In this document: piece by piece, positions 16,427-25,891 of the stretch
How the letters are laid out: every line of letters begins with the position of its first letter
Numbering within the stretch: the stretch's first letter is position 1
Assembly: GCF_014926405.1 (NCBI RefSeq)
Contig: NZ_JACXXJ020000005.1
Location: 1,679,001-1,743,000 of the forward strand
Reading direction: 5' to 3'
Length of the DNA: 64,000 nucleotides
Source of the DNA: Agrobacterium vitis
Lineage (GTDB): Bacteria > Pseudomonadota > Alphaproteobacteria > Rhizobiales > Rhizobiaceae
The notes under the pieces: generated by a model
Told to the model about the DNA's origin: nothing
What the model saw: the letters and a program-made list of their open reading frames with translations, nothing else
Databases searched by the model: none
Translations under genes and position numbers: made by a program

Positions 16427-18757
16427 ATGAACGATGAAGCGGCAAGAAGCATGACCGACGACAAAACCAAGACGAATTCGCCCGCCTCTGGCGATCTGGA
16501 CGAACAGGCTCTGTTCTACCATTTGCATCCCCGCCCCGGCAAATTAGAGATCCAGGCAACTAAGCCGCTGGGCAACCAGCGCGATCTGGCGCTTGCCTAT
16601 TCTCCGGGTGTTGCCGCCCCCTGCCTTGCGATTCGCGATAATCCACAAGCCGCTGACGATTACACGGCCCGCGCCAATCTGGTCGCGGTGATTTCCAACG
16701 GCACCGCCGTCCTCGGCCTCGGCAATATCGGCCCTCTGGCCTCAAAGCCGGTCATGGAAGGCAAAGCCGTCCTGTTCAAAAAATTCGCCGGTATCGATGT
16801 GTTTGACATCGAGGTCGACGCCATGACTGTCGATGCCATGGTCTCCACCGTCGCATCGCTGGAACCAACCTTCGGTGGCATCAACCTTGAGGATATCAAG
16901 GCCCCGGAATGCTTTGAGATCGAGCAACAATTGCGCGACCGGATGAATATTCCGGTGTTTCATGACGACCAGCATGGCACCGCGATCATCGTCGCCGCAG
17001 CCATTCTGAACGGCCTTGAACTGGCCGGTAAAACCATCGGCGACGTCAAGATCGTCGCGTCAGGCGCAGGCGCTGCGGCTCTTGCCTGCCTCAACCTTCT
17101 GGTTGCACTTGGCGCGAAACGTGAAAACATCTGGGTTCATGACATTGAGGGCCTGGTCTACAAGGGCCGTAACGAGCTGATGGACCCATGGAAAGAGGTC
17201 TATGCCCAGGAAAGCGACAAGCGGGTGCTTGCCGAAAGCATCGGCGGTGCAGATGTATTTCTCGGCCTGTCCGCTGCGGGCGTTCTGAAGCCGGAACTGC
17301 TGGAACAGATGGCGCCAAGCCCGCTGATCATGGCTCTGGCCAATCCGAAGCCCGAAATTATGCCGGAACTGGCGCGCACCGCCCGTCCCGACGCGATGAT
17401 CTGCACCGGCCGGTCGGACTATCCCAACCAGGTCAATAACGTTCTCTGCTTTCCTTATATCTTCCGGGGCGCTCTGGATTGCGGCGCGACCACGATCAAC
17501 GAAGAGATGAAGATGGCCGCTGTCAAGGCCATCGCAGCACTCGCCCGCGAGGAAGTCTCTGAAGTCGCAGCCAAGGCCTATACCGGCGATTCACCGACTT
17601 TCGGACCTGAATATCTGATCCCCTCGCCTTTTGACCCACGCCTCATCCTGCGCATTGCGCCCGCCGTGGCAAAAGCCGCCGAAGAGAGTGGCGTCGCCCG
17701 CAGGCCGATTGCCGATTACGACAGCTATCTCGATACTCTGAGCCGTTTCGTGTTCCGCTCCGGCTTCATCATGAAGCCGATCTTTGCCAATGCAAAAGCG
17801 GCTGTGAAAAAGCGGGTGATCTTTGCCGAAGGCGAGGATGAACGGGTGTTGCGCGCTGCCCAGGTGCTGCTGGAAGACGGAATTGGTGAACCGATCCTGA
17901 TCGGTCGTCCGCAGATTATCGAAACGCGCCTGAAACGCTTTGGCCTGCGCATCCGGCCCGGCATCGATTTTGCCATCGTCAATCCGGAAGACGATCCACG
18001 CTACCGAGACTATGTGGACGATTATGTAGCGCTGGTTGGACGGTCCGGTATCAATCCCGAAGCCGCAAGAACCATCGTGCGCACCAATACCACCGTGATC
18101 GGCGCGCTATCGTTGAAGCGCGGCGAAGCCGATGCGCTGATCTGTGGCGTTGAAGGCCGGTTTGACAGGCATGTTCACGATGTCGGTCAAATTCTCGGCA
18201 AAAAGCCGAATGTCCGGGACTTTTCCGGTCTCAGCCTGCTGATTTCCCAGCGTGGTGCGGTTTTCATGACCGATACATTCGTGACCGAAAATCCAACGGC
18301 GGAAGAAGTGGCGGAAATGACCATTCTGGCCGCCCAGGCCATTCGCCAGTTCGGCATCACGCCGAAAGCCGCACTTCTGTCTCATTCCAATTTCGGCTCG
18401 CGCAATTGCGAAAGCGCCCGCAAGATGCGCGCAGCGCTTGAGATCCTGCGCAAGGAAGCGCCTGAGTTGGAAGTCGATGGTGAAATGCAGGGCGGTTCGG
18501 CCCTGTCGGAGACTTTGCGTCGGCGCGCCATTCCCAACAGCACGCTGTCGGGCGATGCAAACCTGCTGGTTTTCCCCAACCTCGATTCCGCCAATATTTC
18601 GCTGGGTCTCGTTCGCACCTTTACCGATGCTTTGCATGTCGGCCCAATCCTTCTGGGAGCCGCCCAGCCAGCGCATGTTCTGTCGACGTCCGTGACCTCA
18701 CGTGGCGTTGTCAATATGGCCGCTCTTGCCGTGGTGGAAGCCAACCAGCAGGTCTGA
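16427..18757 (+). CDS. maeB: Malic enzyme with C-terminal phosphotransacetylase-like domain
   Basis: A ~776-residue MaeB-type malic enzyme that converts malate to pyruvate and CO2. Residues ~25-430 are the malic domain, with [11 protein letters not shown] and [20 protein letters not shown]. Residues ~440-770 are a phosphotransacetylase-like domain that in this family is regulatory, not catalytic. Start is the ATG at 16427 (GGGAAGAG next to it) or one eight codons later (16451). The sequence alone does not tell an NAD (DME) from an NADP (TME) enzyme. Its position beside a LuxR/LuxI pair recalls the S. meliloti sin locus. Confidence 0.93.
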   Translation: MNDEAARSMTDDKTKTNSPASGDLDEQALFYHLHPRPGKLEIQATKPLGNQRDLALAYSPGVAAPCLAIRDNPQAADDYTARANLVAVISNGTAVLGLGNIGPLASKPVMEGKAVLFKKFAGIDVFDIEVDAMTVDAMVSTVASLEPTFGGINLEDIKAPECFEIEQQLRDRMNIPVFHDDQHGTAIIVAAAILNGLELAGKTIGDVKIVASGAGAAALACLNLLVALGAKRENIWVHDIEGLVYKGRNELMDPWKEVYAQESDKRVLAESIGGADVFLGLSAAGVLKPELLEQMAPSPLIMALANPKPEIMPELARTARPDAMICTGRSDYPNQVNNVLCFPYIFRGALDCGATTINEEMKMAAVKAIAALAREEVSEVAAKAYTGDSPTFGPEYLIPSPFDPRLILRIAPAVAKAAEESGVARRPIADYDSYLDTLSRFVFRSGFIMKPIFANAKAAVKKRVIFAEGEDERVLRAAQVLLEDGIGEPILIGRPQIIETRLKRFGLRIRPGIDFAIVNPEDDPRYRDYVDDYVALVGRSGINPEAARTIVRTNTTVIGALSLKRGEADALICGVEGRFDRHVHDVGQILGKKPNVRDFSGLSLLISQRGAVFMTDTFVTENPTAEEVAEMTILAAQAIRQFGITPKAALLSHSNFGSRNCESARKMRAALEILRKEAPELEVDGEMQGGSALSETLRRRAIPNSTLSGDANLLVFPNLDSANISLGLVRTFTDALHVGPILLGAAQPAHVLSTSVTSRGVVNMAALAVVEANQQV

Positions 18758-18785
18758 CCCCCACTTTGGGTCTTTCGTATTCTGT

Positions 18786-18824
18786 AATCACCCAGGTTCA
18801 TTCCGATCCTGGGTGATTTTTTTT
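18786..18824 (+). terminator. Intrinsic terminator after maeB
   Basis: An 11-bp perfect stem (AATCACCCAGG / CCTGGGTGATT) followed by eight T, 28 nt past the maeB stop. It separates maeB from the quorum-sensing genes. Confidence 0.92.
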
Positions 18825-18974
18825 GCCTGCTTGCGTTTCCTTTCAGGAAGACCGGCTCCCATTTTTCCTGGCAAACGTCATGCCGAGCCGGGCGAAGATG
18901 ATATTCTCGGACACCATCTGTTTATTATCCTCTCAATCGCGCTGGTCCTCTCATGCACTGGTTTCCCTTGCTCT

Positions 18975-18988
18975 GTTTCCTTGGAAAC
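18975..18988. promoter_or_regulatory. Palindrome upstream of the luxR-type gene
   Basis: GTTTCC-TT-GGAAAC, a perfect 6-bp dyad with core CCTTGG, about 135 nt before the regulator start. A dyad with the same CCTTGG core lies at a similar distance before the luxI-type gene. The rest of 18825-19120 shows nothing else I can assign. Confidence 0.4.
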
Positions 18989-19120
18989 GGAGTTGTCGGT
19001 GTTCGAACCGGACACAGTTGTCTTCGCAAAACATAAAATCGCAGACCGGAAACCTTATTCGACACATGGACATTTGCCCTCAAAGGTAGAAAATAAACCC
19101 TTAGAAATTGCGGGGCTTTC

Positions 19121-19861
19121 ATGTTTGACGATAACATTTATTTCAATTTGCTCGATTGGCTGGAGACCGCCACCAGCGCGAAATGGACCGATTTCCTGAA
19201 TCGCCTGCAAACCAGCTACAACCTGTCCGGCTGTCTTTACATGGACGCTTCCATCACCTCGGCTGGCGCTCAGGTCTATCGATACGGGCATACATTCGAT
19301 CAGCAGGCAAAAGACCCTATCCTCATGCTTGATGCGCCTGTTTTGCGTAACGTCTTGTCACAGCTGAGCCGGGCCATGGAACCGGTCGATATGCATGACC
19401 TCGCGCAATTGAGCGAAGAGGGCCTTCTGTTGCGCAGCAAGCTGCGCGATCTGCCGTTGCCGAGGCAAGCCGTCAGCTATCCGCTGCTTTCGGTCGATGG
19501 ACGCGGCGCAATTCTCGCTATTGCAAGCAATACATGTGAGGAGGAGTGGCGACGCTTTCGCCGCTGCCATGACCGCGACGTTCACCTTCTGGCGGGGAAA
19601 TTCCACGCAGGCCTGGTCAAACGCTGCGATGGTGCTCGGATCGGAGGAGTACCCAGCCTGACCCGACGGGAACAGGAAACTCTGCGGTGGACGGCTGCGG
19701 GCAAAAGCTATTGGGAAACTGCCGTGATCCTTGGCATCTCGGAACGGACCGTGCGGTATTTCATGGCCAATGCCCGCACCAAACTCGACGCCGTCTCCAA
19801 CACTCAAGCGGTGGCAAAGGCCTTGCAACGCGGTCTGATCCCACCGGAAGCACCACTATAA
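19121..19861 (+). CDS. LuxR-family quorum-sensing regulator
   Basis: A 246-residue regulator. The C-terminal ~65 residues (179-235) are a GerE/LuxR helix-turn-helix: LTRREQETLRWTAAGKSYWE, then ILGISERTVRYFMANARTKL. The N-terminal ~165 residues are in the place of the acyl-homoserine-lactone binding domain but are divergent; an Asp-Pro pair at 65-66 is kept while several consensus tryptophans are not obvious. The adjacent synthase makes it the likely cognate receptor, comparable to SinR of S. meliloti or AvsR of A. vitis (by context, not by alignment). No strong ribosome site is seen. Confidence 0.82.
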   Translation: MFDDNIYFNLLDWLETATSAKWTDFLNRLQTSYNLSGCLYMDASITSAGAQVYRYGHTFDQQAKDPILMLDAPVLRNVLSQLSRAMEPVDMHDLAQLSEEGLLLRSKLRDLPLPRQAVSYPLLSVDGRGAILAIASNTCEEEWRRFRRCHDRDVHLLAGKFHAGLVKRCDGARIGGVPSLTRREQETLRWTAAGKSYWETAVILGISERTVRYFMANARTKLDAVSNTQAVAKALQRGLIPPEAPL

Positions 19862-20029
19862 CCCTCCACCGCCCTCCATAGCTTATTTTCGCCAGACATC
19901 TCCGCAGTTGGGTGATCCGCACTATCATTGATAGATGGCGGTCCGTATTGCTTTTGCAAAAAATTCATGCGGCGTATGTGTTTTAGATATTTTCAATACC
20001 CTCAAGACGGGGAGTGCTCCTCATCTTCG

Positions 20030-20041
20030 ATACCTTGGTAT
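20030..20041. promoter_or_regulatory. Palindrome upstream of the luxI-type gene
   Basis: ATACC-TT-GGTAT, a 5-bp dyad with core CCTTGG, centred ~126 nt before the synthase start. It matches in core and placement the dyad before the regulator gene. Confidence 0.4.
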
Positions 20042-20058
20042 GATATGGTGAATCGGAG

Positions 20059-20112
20059 CAGTTTAACGGTCAATTCTTGTCAGTTAAACTGTCGCTACCG
20101 TCAGTTTTATTG
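20059..20112 (+). promoter_or_regulatory. Three phased CAGTT boxes upstream of luxI
   Basis: CAGTTTAACGG (20059), CAGTTAAACTG (20081, a palindrome apart from its centre base) and CAGTTTTATTG (20102) are spaced 22 and 21 bp apart, that is about two helical turns. The first two also form the inverted pair CAGTTTAAC / GTTAAACTG. They end 50 nt before the synthase ATG, in the right place for control of that gene. Confidence 0.45.
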
Positions 20113-20161
20113 GGATTTTTTTACACTCATATTGTGTCACCTTCCAATTAAGGAGACACGC

Positions 20162-20806
20162 ATGCTCAAAATTCTGAACAGCCGACATAAGCAGACGCAA
20201 CAGGCGGCATTGGCAGACATGTTTCGCCTGCGAAAAAAAGTATTTCATGATCTTTTGAAATGGGATGTCGTTGTACAGGGCGATTTCGAGATGGATCACT
20301 ATGATGATGCCAATCCGATTTACGTTTTATCTTATGACGACAGGACAGGCCGGTTGCGCGGCTCGCTCCGCCTGCTGCCGACGCTTGGCCCGAATATGCT
20401 GGATGATACCTTTCCCATCTTATTGGACGGAAAGCCGGCCATTCGTGACATTTCCATGTGGGAATCGAGCCGGTTCTGCATTGATCCGGAAATTTCCCTG
20501 GACCGATCTTCCAACCAGGTCAGCATTGCCGCAGCCGAGCTGATGTGTGGTGTTGGTGAACTGGGCCTTGCATCGGGGCTTACGCATATCGTCACCGTGA
20601 CAGATGTGTTTTTGGAGCGGATGTTTCGCCGCATGGGCTGCCCCGGTGAACGAATTGGCGCGCCGCATAAGATCGGCTCGGTTCATGCCGTGGCAATTGC
20701 CTGGGAGATCGATACCGGCATGCTCGATGCCATGAAAAACATTGCTGCCATCACCGGACGCCTGCTCGATACACCCATGTCACTGGAACAGGCACGCGCC
20801 GCCTGA
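20162..20806 (+). CDS. Acyl-homoserine-lactone synthase (LuxI family)
   Basis: A 214-residue autoinducer synthase that makes N-acyl-homoserine lactone from S-adenosylmethionine and an acyl carrier protein thioester. The canonical residues are present at canonical positions: Arg24, Phe28, Trp34, Asp45, Asp48, then Arg70 and the WESSRFCID block with Glu101 and Arg104. The start at 20162 follows AAGGAGAC; a longer upstream frame runs through the control region and is rejected. It probably answers to the LuxR-type gene upstream. Long-chain signals are made by relatives such as SinI and AvsI; chain length here is not readable. Confidence 0.95.
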   Translation: MLKILNSRHKQTQQAALADMFRLRKKVFHDLLKWDVVVQGDFEMDHYDDANPIYVLSYDDRTGRLRGSLRLLPTLGPNMLDDTFPILLDGKPAIRDISMWESSRFCIDPEISLDRSSNQVSIAAAELMCGVGELGLASGLTHIVTVTDVFLERMFRRMGCPGERIGAPHKIGSVHAVAIAWEIDTGMLDAMKNIAAITGRLLDTPMSLEQARAA

Positions 20807-20819
20807 CGTGGCGTCTCAT

Positions 20820-20852
20820 ATACGAAGAGCCGCCGACAATGGCTGCTCGTAT
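20820..20852 (+). terminator. Imperfect hairpin after luxI
   Basis: ATACGAAGAGCC pairs with GGCTGCTCGTAT (10 of 12) 14 nt after the synthase stop. It has no T tract, so termination is uncertain. Confidence 0.3.
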
Positions 20853-21008
20853 GGTCGGCCTCTTGGCCTTGCCAGACGGGATTGCTAAAACAGGATTACG
20901 GGTTGGCGTTTCCAATACCCTGCCCTATGTTCCTTTTCACTTGGCTTGTTTAGTGTCCCGTCAACCGGCCCAATAGCGTGGCCCCAATAGCATGGCTTAT
21001 GGATCCGC

Positions 21009-22181
21009 ATGCGCGCTATCGCTCTCATCGTTGTCGCGTCCTGTTGTTTCATTGCCCTCGGGCCAGCCGGTTCGGCGCGGGCCGCCCCAAGCTGCGAGGC
21101 CATTCGGGCCGAGCTTGCCCAGACACCTGTGGTGATTGGCAATTCCCAGGGCGTGCGTGCCTATTCGGGAGCTGTGACCCGGCAGGATTTCGAGATCCGT
21201 AAATTGCAACGCACCCTGCAACAAGCCGGATGCTCCTCCAGTATCGCCATTATCGACGGACATGGACAGGATCTCTGCGCGCCAATGCAGGAAAGCCTTG
21301 CCGTGATGCAGGAAAACAAGCGTCAGCTTCTGATCGAACGCAACGCGGCGGGCATGAAGGGCGGCGTCAATCCCCGCCACGAGGAGCTGACGGCTGCTTT
21401 GCAATCGAATGGCTGTGATATCACCGAACCGGCCTCGGCACTCCAGGACGCGGATGACAGCCTGGAGACTGCCAGGCCCTTTGAGGCCCCGGTCTATCCC
21501 GATTATCCATTGCGCAACGAGGCGCCGATCTCGTCATCCAGCGACGGGCTTATGCTGCCTTCGGGACAGGGCGGATACAGAACGCTCTGCGTCCGAACCT
21601 GCGATGGCGGCTTTTTCCCGATCTCACCCAGCACACCCGCCCGCGATTTTGGTCGCGATGCCGAAACATGCAACCGGCTTTGTCCAGGGACTGAAGCCGA
21701 ACTCTATTATTCCCGCCTCACCGACGAGGCCAAGGATATGGTTTCAACCGTGACCGGCCAGCCTTATCGCGATATGCCCCATGCCTTCGCCTATCTCAGC
21801 CGGGTACCCGGGCAGCCGGGACAATGCAGTTGCAACAGGAGCAACTCTGACGGCTTGCAGACCAATGCTCCAAAGCCTGATTTGGGGACTGATTCTGGCG
21901 GGTCCTCAGTCATTTCCATCACATCCAATGGATCCGCCGCCAGCACCAGACAGATGGATGCCCCGCCTGGTGCGCAGGTCAAAACGTCGACCGACCAAAA
22001 GGCGACGACTGGCATGGAAGCCACGAATAAGCCAGTTCCTGAACCTGAGGCAGTGAGCCGACCCTATGATCCCGGACGTCAATCGGTACGCCGCGTCGGC
22101 CCAACGTTCCTGCCGTCCAACACCAGCCAGATTGACCTCGTTCATCCAGCGCTTCCAGGCGCACAACCGGTTCAGGAATAG
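21009..22181 (+). CDS. DUF2865 secreted protein
   Basis: A 390-residue exported protein with a signal peptide ending near ARA-AP (~26). The centre (~195-285) is the cysteine-rich DUF2865 signature: YRTLCVRTCDGGFFPIS, then ETCNRLCPGTEAELYY and a closing CSCN. The C-terminal ~100 residues are low-complexity and Pro/Ser/Thr-rich. The paired cysteines suggest disulfides in the periplasm or at the surface. The family is found mainly in Rhizobiales and has no known function. No clear ribosome site precedes the ATG. Confidence 0.75.
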   Translation: MRAIALIVVASCCFIALGPAGSARAAPSCEAIRAELAQTPVVIGNSQGVRAYSGAVTRQDFEIRKLQRTLQQAGCSSSIAIIDGHGQDLCAPMQESLAVMQENKRQLLIERNAAGMKGGVNPRHEELTAALQSNGCDITEPASALQDADDSLETARPFEAPVYPDYPLRNEAPISSSSDGLMLPSGQGGYRTLCVRTCDGGFFPISPSTPARDFGRDAETCNRLCPGTEAELYYSRLTDEAKDMVSTVTGQPYRDMPHAFAYLSRVPGQPGQCSCNRSNSDGLQTNAPKPDLGTDSGGSSVISITSNGSAASTRQMDAPPGAQVKTSTDQKATTGMEATNKPVPEPEAVSRPYDPGRQSVRRVGPTFLPSNTSQIDLVHPALPGAQPVQE

Positions 22182-22245
22182 GTTCTCCTTCAGCAATCGT
22201 ACCGATTCCGGTTTTTTACCCGATCTATGGAGCGGATAAACCGGG

Positions 22246-25200
22246 CTATTGGAATTCGAAGATCTGGCGGAACATGCCGGGGGCGATAATCGATAGCGGG
22301 TTCACCACCAGATGCGGGGCATCGACCGGGCCTTTCAGCTTGAAGGTAATGCCCAAAAGGCCACGGTCCCGGCCATTGCCAAGGATGGCACCGATAATCG
22401 GAACTTCCGCAAACAGCCGATTGAGACCATAGGCGGGCATGAATGTCCCGGTCATTTCCATCTGGCCCCTGGTATCCTTGATGGTGCCCTGGAACGATGC
22501 GCCGACCTGTTCGCCCCGGACAATGCCGTTATCGGTCCTGAGCACGCCGTCCTGATAGATCAGACGGGCAAAGGCCCGTTGGAATTTTTCCGAGCTGACA
22601 TCCAGGTCACGTTTGACCGCCGTATTCAGGCTACGGCCATCATCGGTTGCCGGGGTCGTGACGATTTTCTGTAACCGATCCTCATTCTCGACCCGGAAAT
22701 TACGCAGATCAACATTGCCCATCCAGTTCTTGTTCAGATCGCCACGGATTTTCACATCCAGCATGCCGCCGCGCATATGGCTATAGAGATCGACGAACCG
22801 CACCAAAGTGCCTGCATCACTGGAAATCAGCGATATCTCATTGCCATTTCCAGCCTTGGCCGACTGGACGACGACCGCCTGGCCGGTATCGGTCACGGCA
22901 CTCATTTTCAGCGCCGTTATTGCCCCCGATCGGGAACCATAGACAAGCCGGACGCCGGAAAGGGCTTCGTCATTGAAGCCAATCAGCTTATCGACATCGA
23001 CACTTATATCGACATCGGTCGAATTGCTTGACGATCGACCGTCGCCAGTCGCACCATTGGAAGAGCTGCCGGATTTCAGCTTCTTCAGCAAAACACGGCC
23101 ATCAACACTGCTACCACTGACCTTTGCGTTGATGACACCCTTGTTGACCTGAACCGAAAGGCCGAAATCATCGGCGGAGGCCAGTTTGACATGGTCGAGA
23201 TCTGCCCCAACCAGACCATTGGTTTTGGATACCACAAGCTTGCCAGTCGCCCCGAACCCGTCGCCGTCGAGATTGAACTTGTCGAGCATGAACAGGCCGG
23301 ACTTGTCCTGCAATTCCATCGACACCTTGGCGGGAATGCCGGAACCCTTGGTCCAGCCAATAACCGGGACGTTCAAAGTCGCGCGCGACAGGTCGCTTTT
23401 CACCAGTTGGCGATTGTCATCAAGGCGCGACACTTCCAAATCGATGGTGCCACCAACAATGTCGCCAAGGCCCGGCACGAGCTTGGCGCGCTGGCTGTCA
23501 TTCAGCTGTCCTTTGACCGTCCAGCTAGGCGCTCTATTGGAACCGCGGTCGACCGGCTGAGAGAAGTCGATCTCCACCGGCACGCCATCGATCTGGGCGT
23601 CCCCCTGCAAGACGGCATTTTGCGGATCGACCACCAGCGTACCATCGAAGCCGGTGATCTTCTTGTCCATATAGGGCCGCTTGAGATCGACCCCCTTCAT
23701 ATCCAGCGAGGCCTTCCACACTTCCGGTGGAGGTTTCTGATCGGCGATGATGCCGCCATAGAGCTGAACATCGGCCTTGATTTCGCCTGCAAAATCCTCC
23801 GGCACGAATTCCGTGCGTTGCAAGGCTTGCATGGGCTTGAATGTCGCAAGTTCCGCCATGGCGTCAGCCGGGCCGCTGATGGAAACGGCGATATTGGCCA
23901 TCAGCGGCTTCTTGTAGGTATTGGCGATCGCAAATGTGCCTTTATCCAACTTGACCTTGCGTCCCGAGGGGAAATAGGAGGTGCCGCCATCGATACGCAC
24001 GTCCAGATCCGGCCCTGTGAGGTCGAAATGCCCCGCAAGATCACGAATCGGCGGCAGGTCGCCTGTGACGTTCATCCGCGCACCGCTGATATCGAAAGCG
24101 ATTTTCAGCTCGTCAGGCCCCAGATCCAGGGGCTGGGGTATAGGTTTCATCCGCCCGGCAGGAATGAGCACATCAATCGAGGCATTGCTGATCGTGCCGC
24201 CGAACAGATTGGCCTGTACCCAGGTGCGTGGCTTCATGGCCATCCAATAGGGCCAGAGCTGCTTGACCATGGCGGTGCGCATCTCGAACAGTTTGCCGTT
24301 GAAACGGATTTCCGGCGAGGCGTTGCCAAACTGAACATTGAGCGTGGCTTGCATGCTGCCATGCGGCGTCGACACCGCCAACTCGCTAAATGTCAAATGA
24401 CGCTGGCTGGGAATGAATTGTCCAAAGGCCTTGAGAGAAAACGGAAACGGCTGCTCTCCCGACGATTCCACCGAAGCCGTACCCTGATCGACCAGCAGGT
24501 CGATGCCGATACCCTGGGCATCGCCCGGCACTGACTGCAACCGGTCAAGATCGATGAACCCGCCGGAAAACGGGACATGGGTCGGGCCGAAATCCACCTC
24601 AGAGGGCCGGATTTCCGCCGTCAGCTTGTCAAAATCATAGGCGAGATTGATGTCAGCCCGCGTCAGGTCCTGCTTGTCACCATCGACGTAGAGGATGCCG
24701 TTTTCCGTCCGCAATCGCGCCGAGAGAGCCGGTTTCTGGCTTTGTGACTGCCGCAAGGCATAGAAATCGATATTGATGCTGGTATCGGCTCCGTCCCGCC
24801 AGACCCCTGTGGGCGTGCGCTTGATCAGGAAGGGCGTGGCGATCAGATCCGTCACCGTGGCCGTCAACGACGTGGTGTGGGCTCCGTCAGTCATCGCCTC
24901 GGCGGAGATCATGCTGACCTTGCCGTTGATAGACGTCTCACCCTCGATGGCAAGCGAATCGTCCTTCCTGCGTGTCAACGTCAGATCGTTGACCTGCACA
25001 TCAACCGGCTGTCCGATTCCGTTCTTGGCGGGCAAGGTAATGCCCCCAAGGCGCAGCCGATCCAGACCTCCCCGGACAATGAAGCCATGTACATCGTCGA
25101 GATTGCCGAACATCGTCTCCATGAACGCCGGAAACTTGTCGATCCGCAGCGTAGCAAGATCCAGATCGCCGCCCTGCAACAGCCGTGAACTGTCGAAATC

Positions 25201-25764
25201 GATGCCGGTCACGTCGATTTCGGTCACGGAAACCCGTCCCATCAGCAGCGAGATCGGATCGATGACCAGTTTGACGTCGCCGGCTTTGGAGACCACCTGC
25301 TGGGTCTTCGGATCGGTCAGGGTGACATTCTGCGCGGCGACCGCCAGATGCAAATTCTTGGAAAGACGGATGGAGGTCTGGTCGATATCGGCTTTCAGGT
25401 CGTCGCCAATCGCGGATTGAAAAGCGGCGCGCGCACCGGTCGACAGGGCCTGGTCCAGCGTACCGGTTTCAATCGCAATGGCCGCCGCCCCCAACATGGC
25501 CATCAGCGACAGGACGATATAGGCCCCAAACCGCATCAATCTGGTCAGAGGGCCACGCCGGCGCGGGCAATGCACAATCAAGGGATCATCGACCTGCGAG
25601 GACGGCAAGGTCTCGAGGGCAACAATGTCGCCTTTGCGAAAACGGATTTTCTCGCCCCGGATTTCTCCCATGCCTTGGCCTGTATCTCCGATATTTCCTG
25701 AAGTTCGACGGGCTGTTAGCGCACCGGCAACCTTATGATTCCAATGAATGACCGAATTCGACAT
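22246..25764 (-). CDS. Large AsmA-like/YhdP-type protein (DUF3971)
   Basis: A 1172-residue protein with one membrane segment at ~75-97 and then >1000 residues of repeating beta-rich sequence. The end, with GLLGITFKLKGPVDAPHLVV and NPLSIIAPGMFRQIFEFQ, is typical of the AsmA-like C-terminal domain. Such proteins (YhdP/TamB/AsmA) are thought to form grooved bridges that carry phospholipid across the periplasm. It is convergent with the DUF2865 gene. The first ~31 residues may not be translated: a second ATG (MGEIRGEKIRF) begins the more conserved part. It fits with the nearby Mla operon as another lipid-transport component. Confidence 0.82.
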   Translation of the reverse strand: MSNSVIHWNHKVAGALTARRTSGNIGDTGQGMGEIRGEKIRFRKGDIVALETLPSSQVDDPLIVHCPRRRGPLTRLMRFGAYIVLSLMAMLGAAAIAIETGTLDQALSTGARAAFQSAIGDDLKADIDQTSIRLSKNLHLAVAAQNVTLTDPKTQQVVSKAGDVKLVIDPISLLMGRVSVTEIDVTGIDFDSSRLLQGGDLDLATLRIDKFPAFMETMFGNLDDVHGFIVRGGLDRLRLGGITLPAKNGIGQPVDVQVNDLTLTRRKDDSLAIEGETSINGKVSMISAEAMTDGAHTTSLTATVTDLIATPFLIKRTPTGVWRDGADTSINIDFYALRQSQSQKPALSARLRTENGILYVDGDKQDLTRADINLAYDFDKLTAEIRPSEVDFGPTHVPFSGGFIDLDRLQSVPGDAQGIGIDLLVDQGTASVESSGEQPFPFSLKAFGQFIPSQRHLTFSELAVSTPHGSMQATLNVQFGNASPEIRFNGKLFEMRTAMVKQLWPYWMAMKPRTWVQANLFGGTISNASIDVLIPAGRMKPIPQPLDLGPDELKIAFDISGARMNVTGDLPPIRDLAGHFDLTGPDLDVRIDGGTSYFPSGRKVKLDKGTFAIANTYKKPLMANIAVSISGPADAMAELATFKPMQALQRTEFVPEDFAGEIKADVQLYGGIIADQKPPPEVWKASLDMKGVDLKRPYMDKKITGFDGTLVVDPQNAVLQGDAQIDGVPVEIDFSQPVDRGSNRAPSWTVKGQLNDSQRAKLVPGLGDIVGGTIDLEVSRLDDNRQLVKSDLSRATLNVPVIGWTKGSGIPAKVSMELQDKSGLFMLDKFNLDGDGFGATGKLVVSKTNGLVGADLDHVKLASADDFGLSVQVNKGVINAKVSGSSVDGRVLLKKLKSGSSSNGATGDGRSSSNSTDVDISVDVDKLIGFNDEALSGVRLVYGSRSGAITALKMSAVTDTGQAVVVQSAKAGNGNEISLISSDAGTLVRFVDLYSHMRGGMLDVKIRGDLNKNWMGNVDLRNFRVENEDRLQKIVTTPATDDGRSLNTAVKRDLDVSSEKFQRAFARLIYQDGVLRTDNGIVRGEQVGASFQGTIKDTRGQMEMTGTFMPAYGLNRLFAEVPIIGAILGNGRDRGLLGITFKLKGPVDAPHLVVNPLSIIAPGMFRQIFEFQ

Positions 25765-25891
25765 CTGCCTTGACTGCGCGCAGCAAACAGAATTCTGATG
25801 GCAAATTCATTACACTGGACGCGCGTCATCTGCGCTATATATCCGTCCCGGCCTTATATTTCCACAAACCGGGCAAAAGAAAGGTATCAGC

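Noticed and set aside
19928..20161. N-terminal extension of the LuxI-type synthase by 78 residues
   Set aside because: LuxI residue numbering (Arg24, Phe28, Trp34, Asp45, Asp48) and AAGGAGAC fix the start at 20162.
23191..24534. Plus-strand open frame of 447 codons
   Set aside because: Antisense to the AsmA-like gene; no recognisable domain or start signal.
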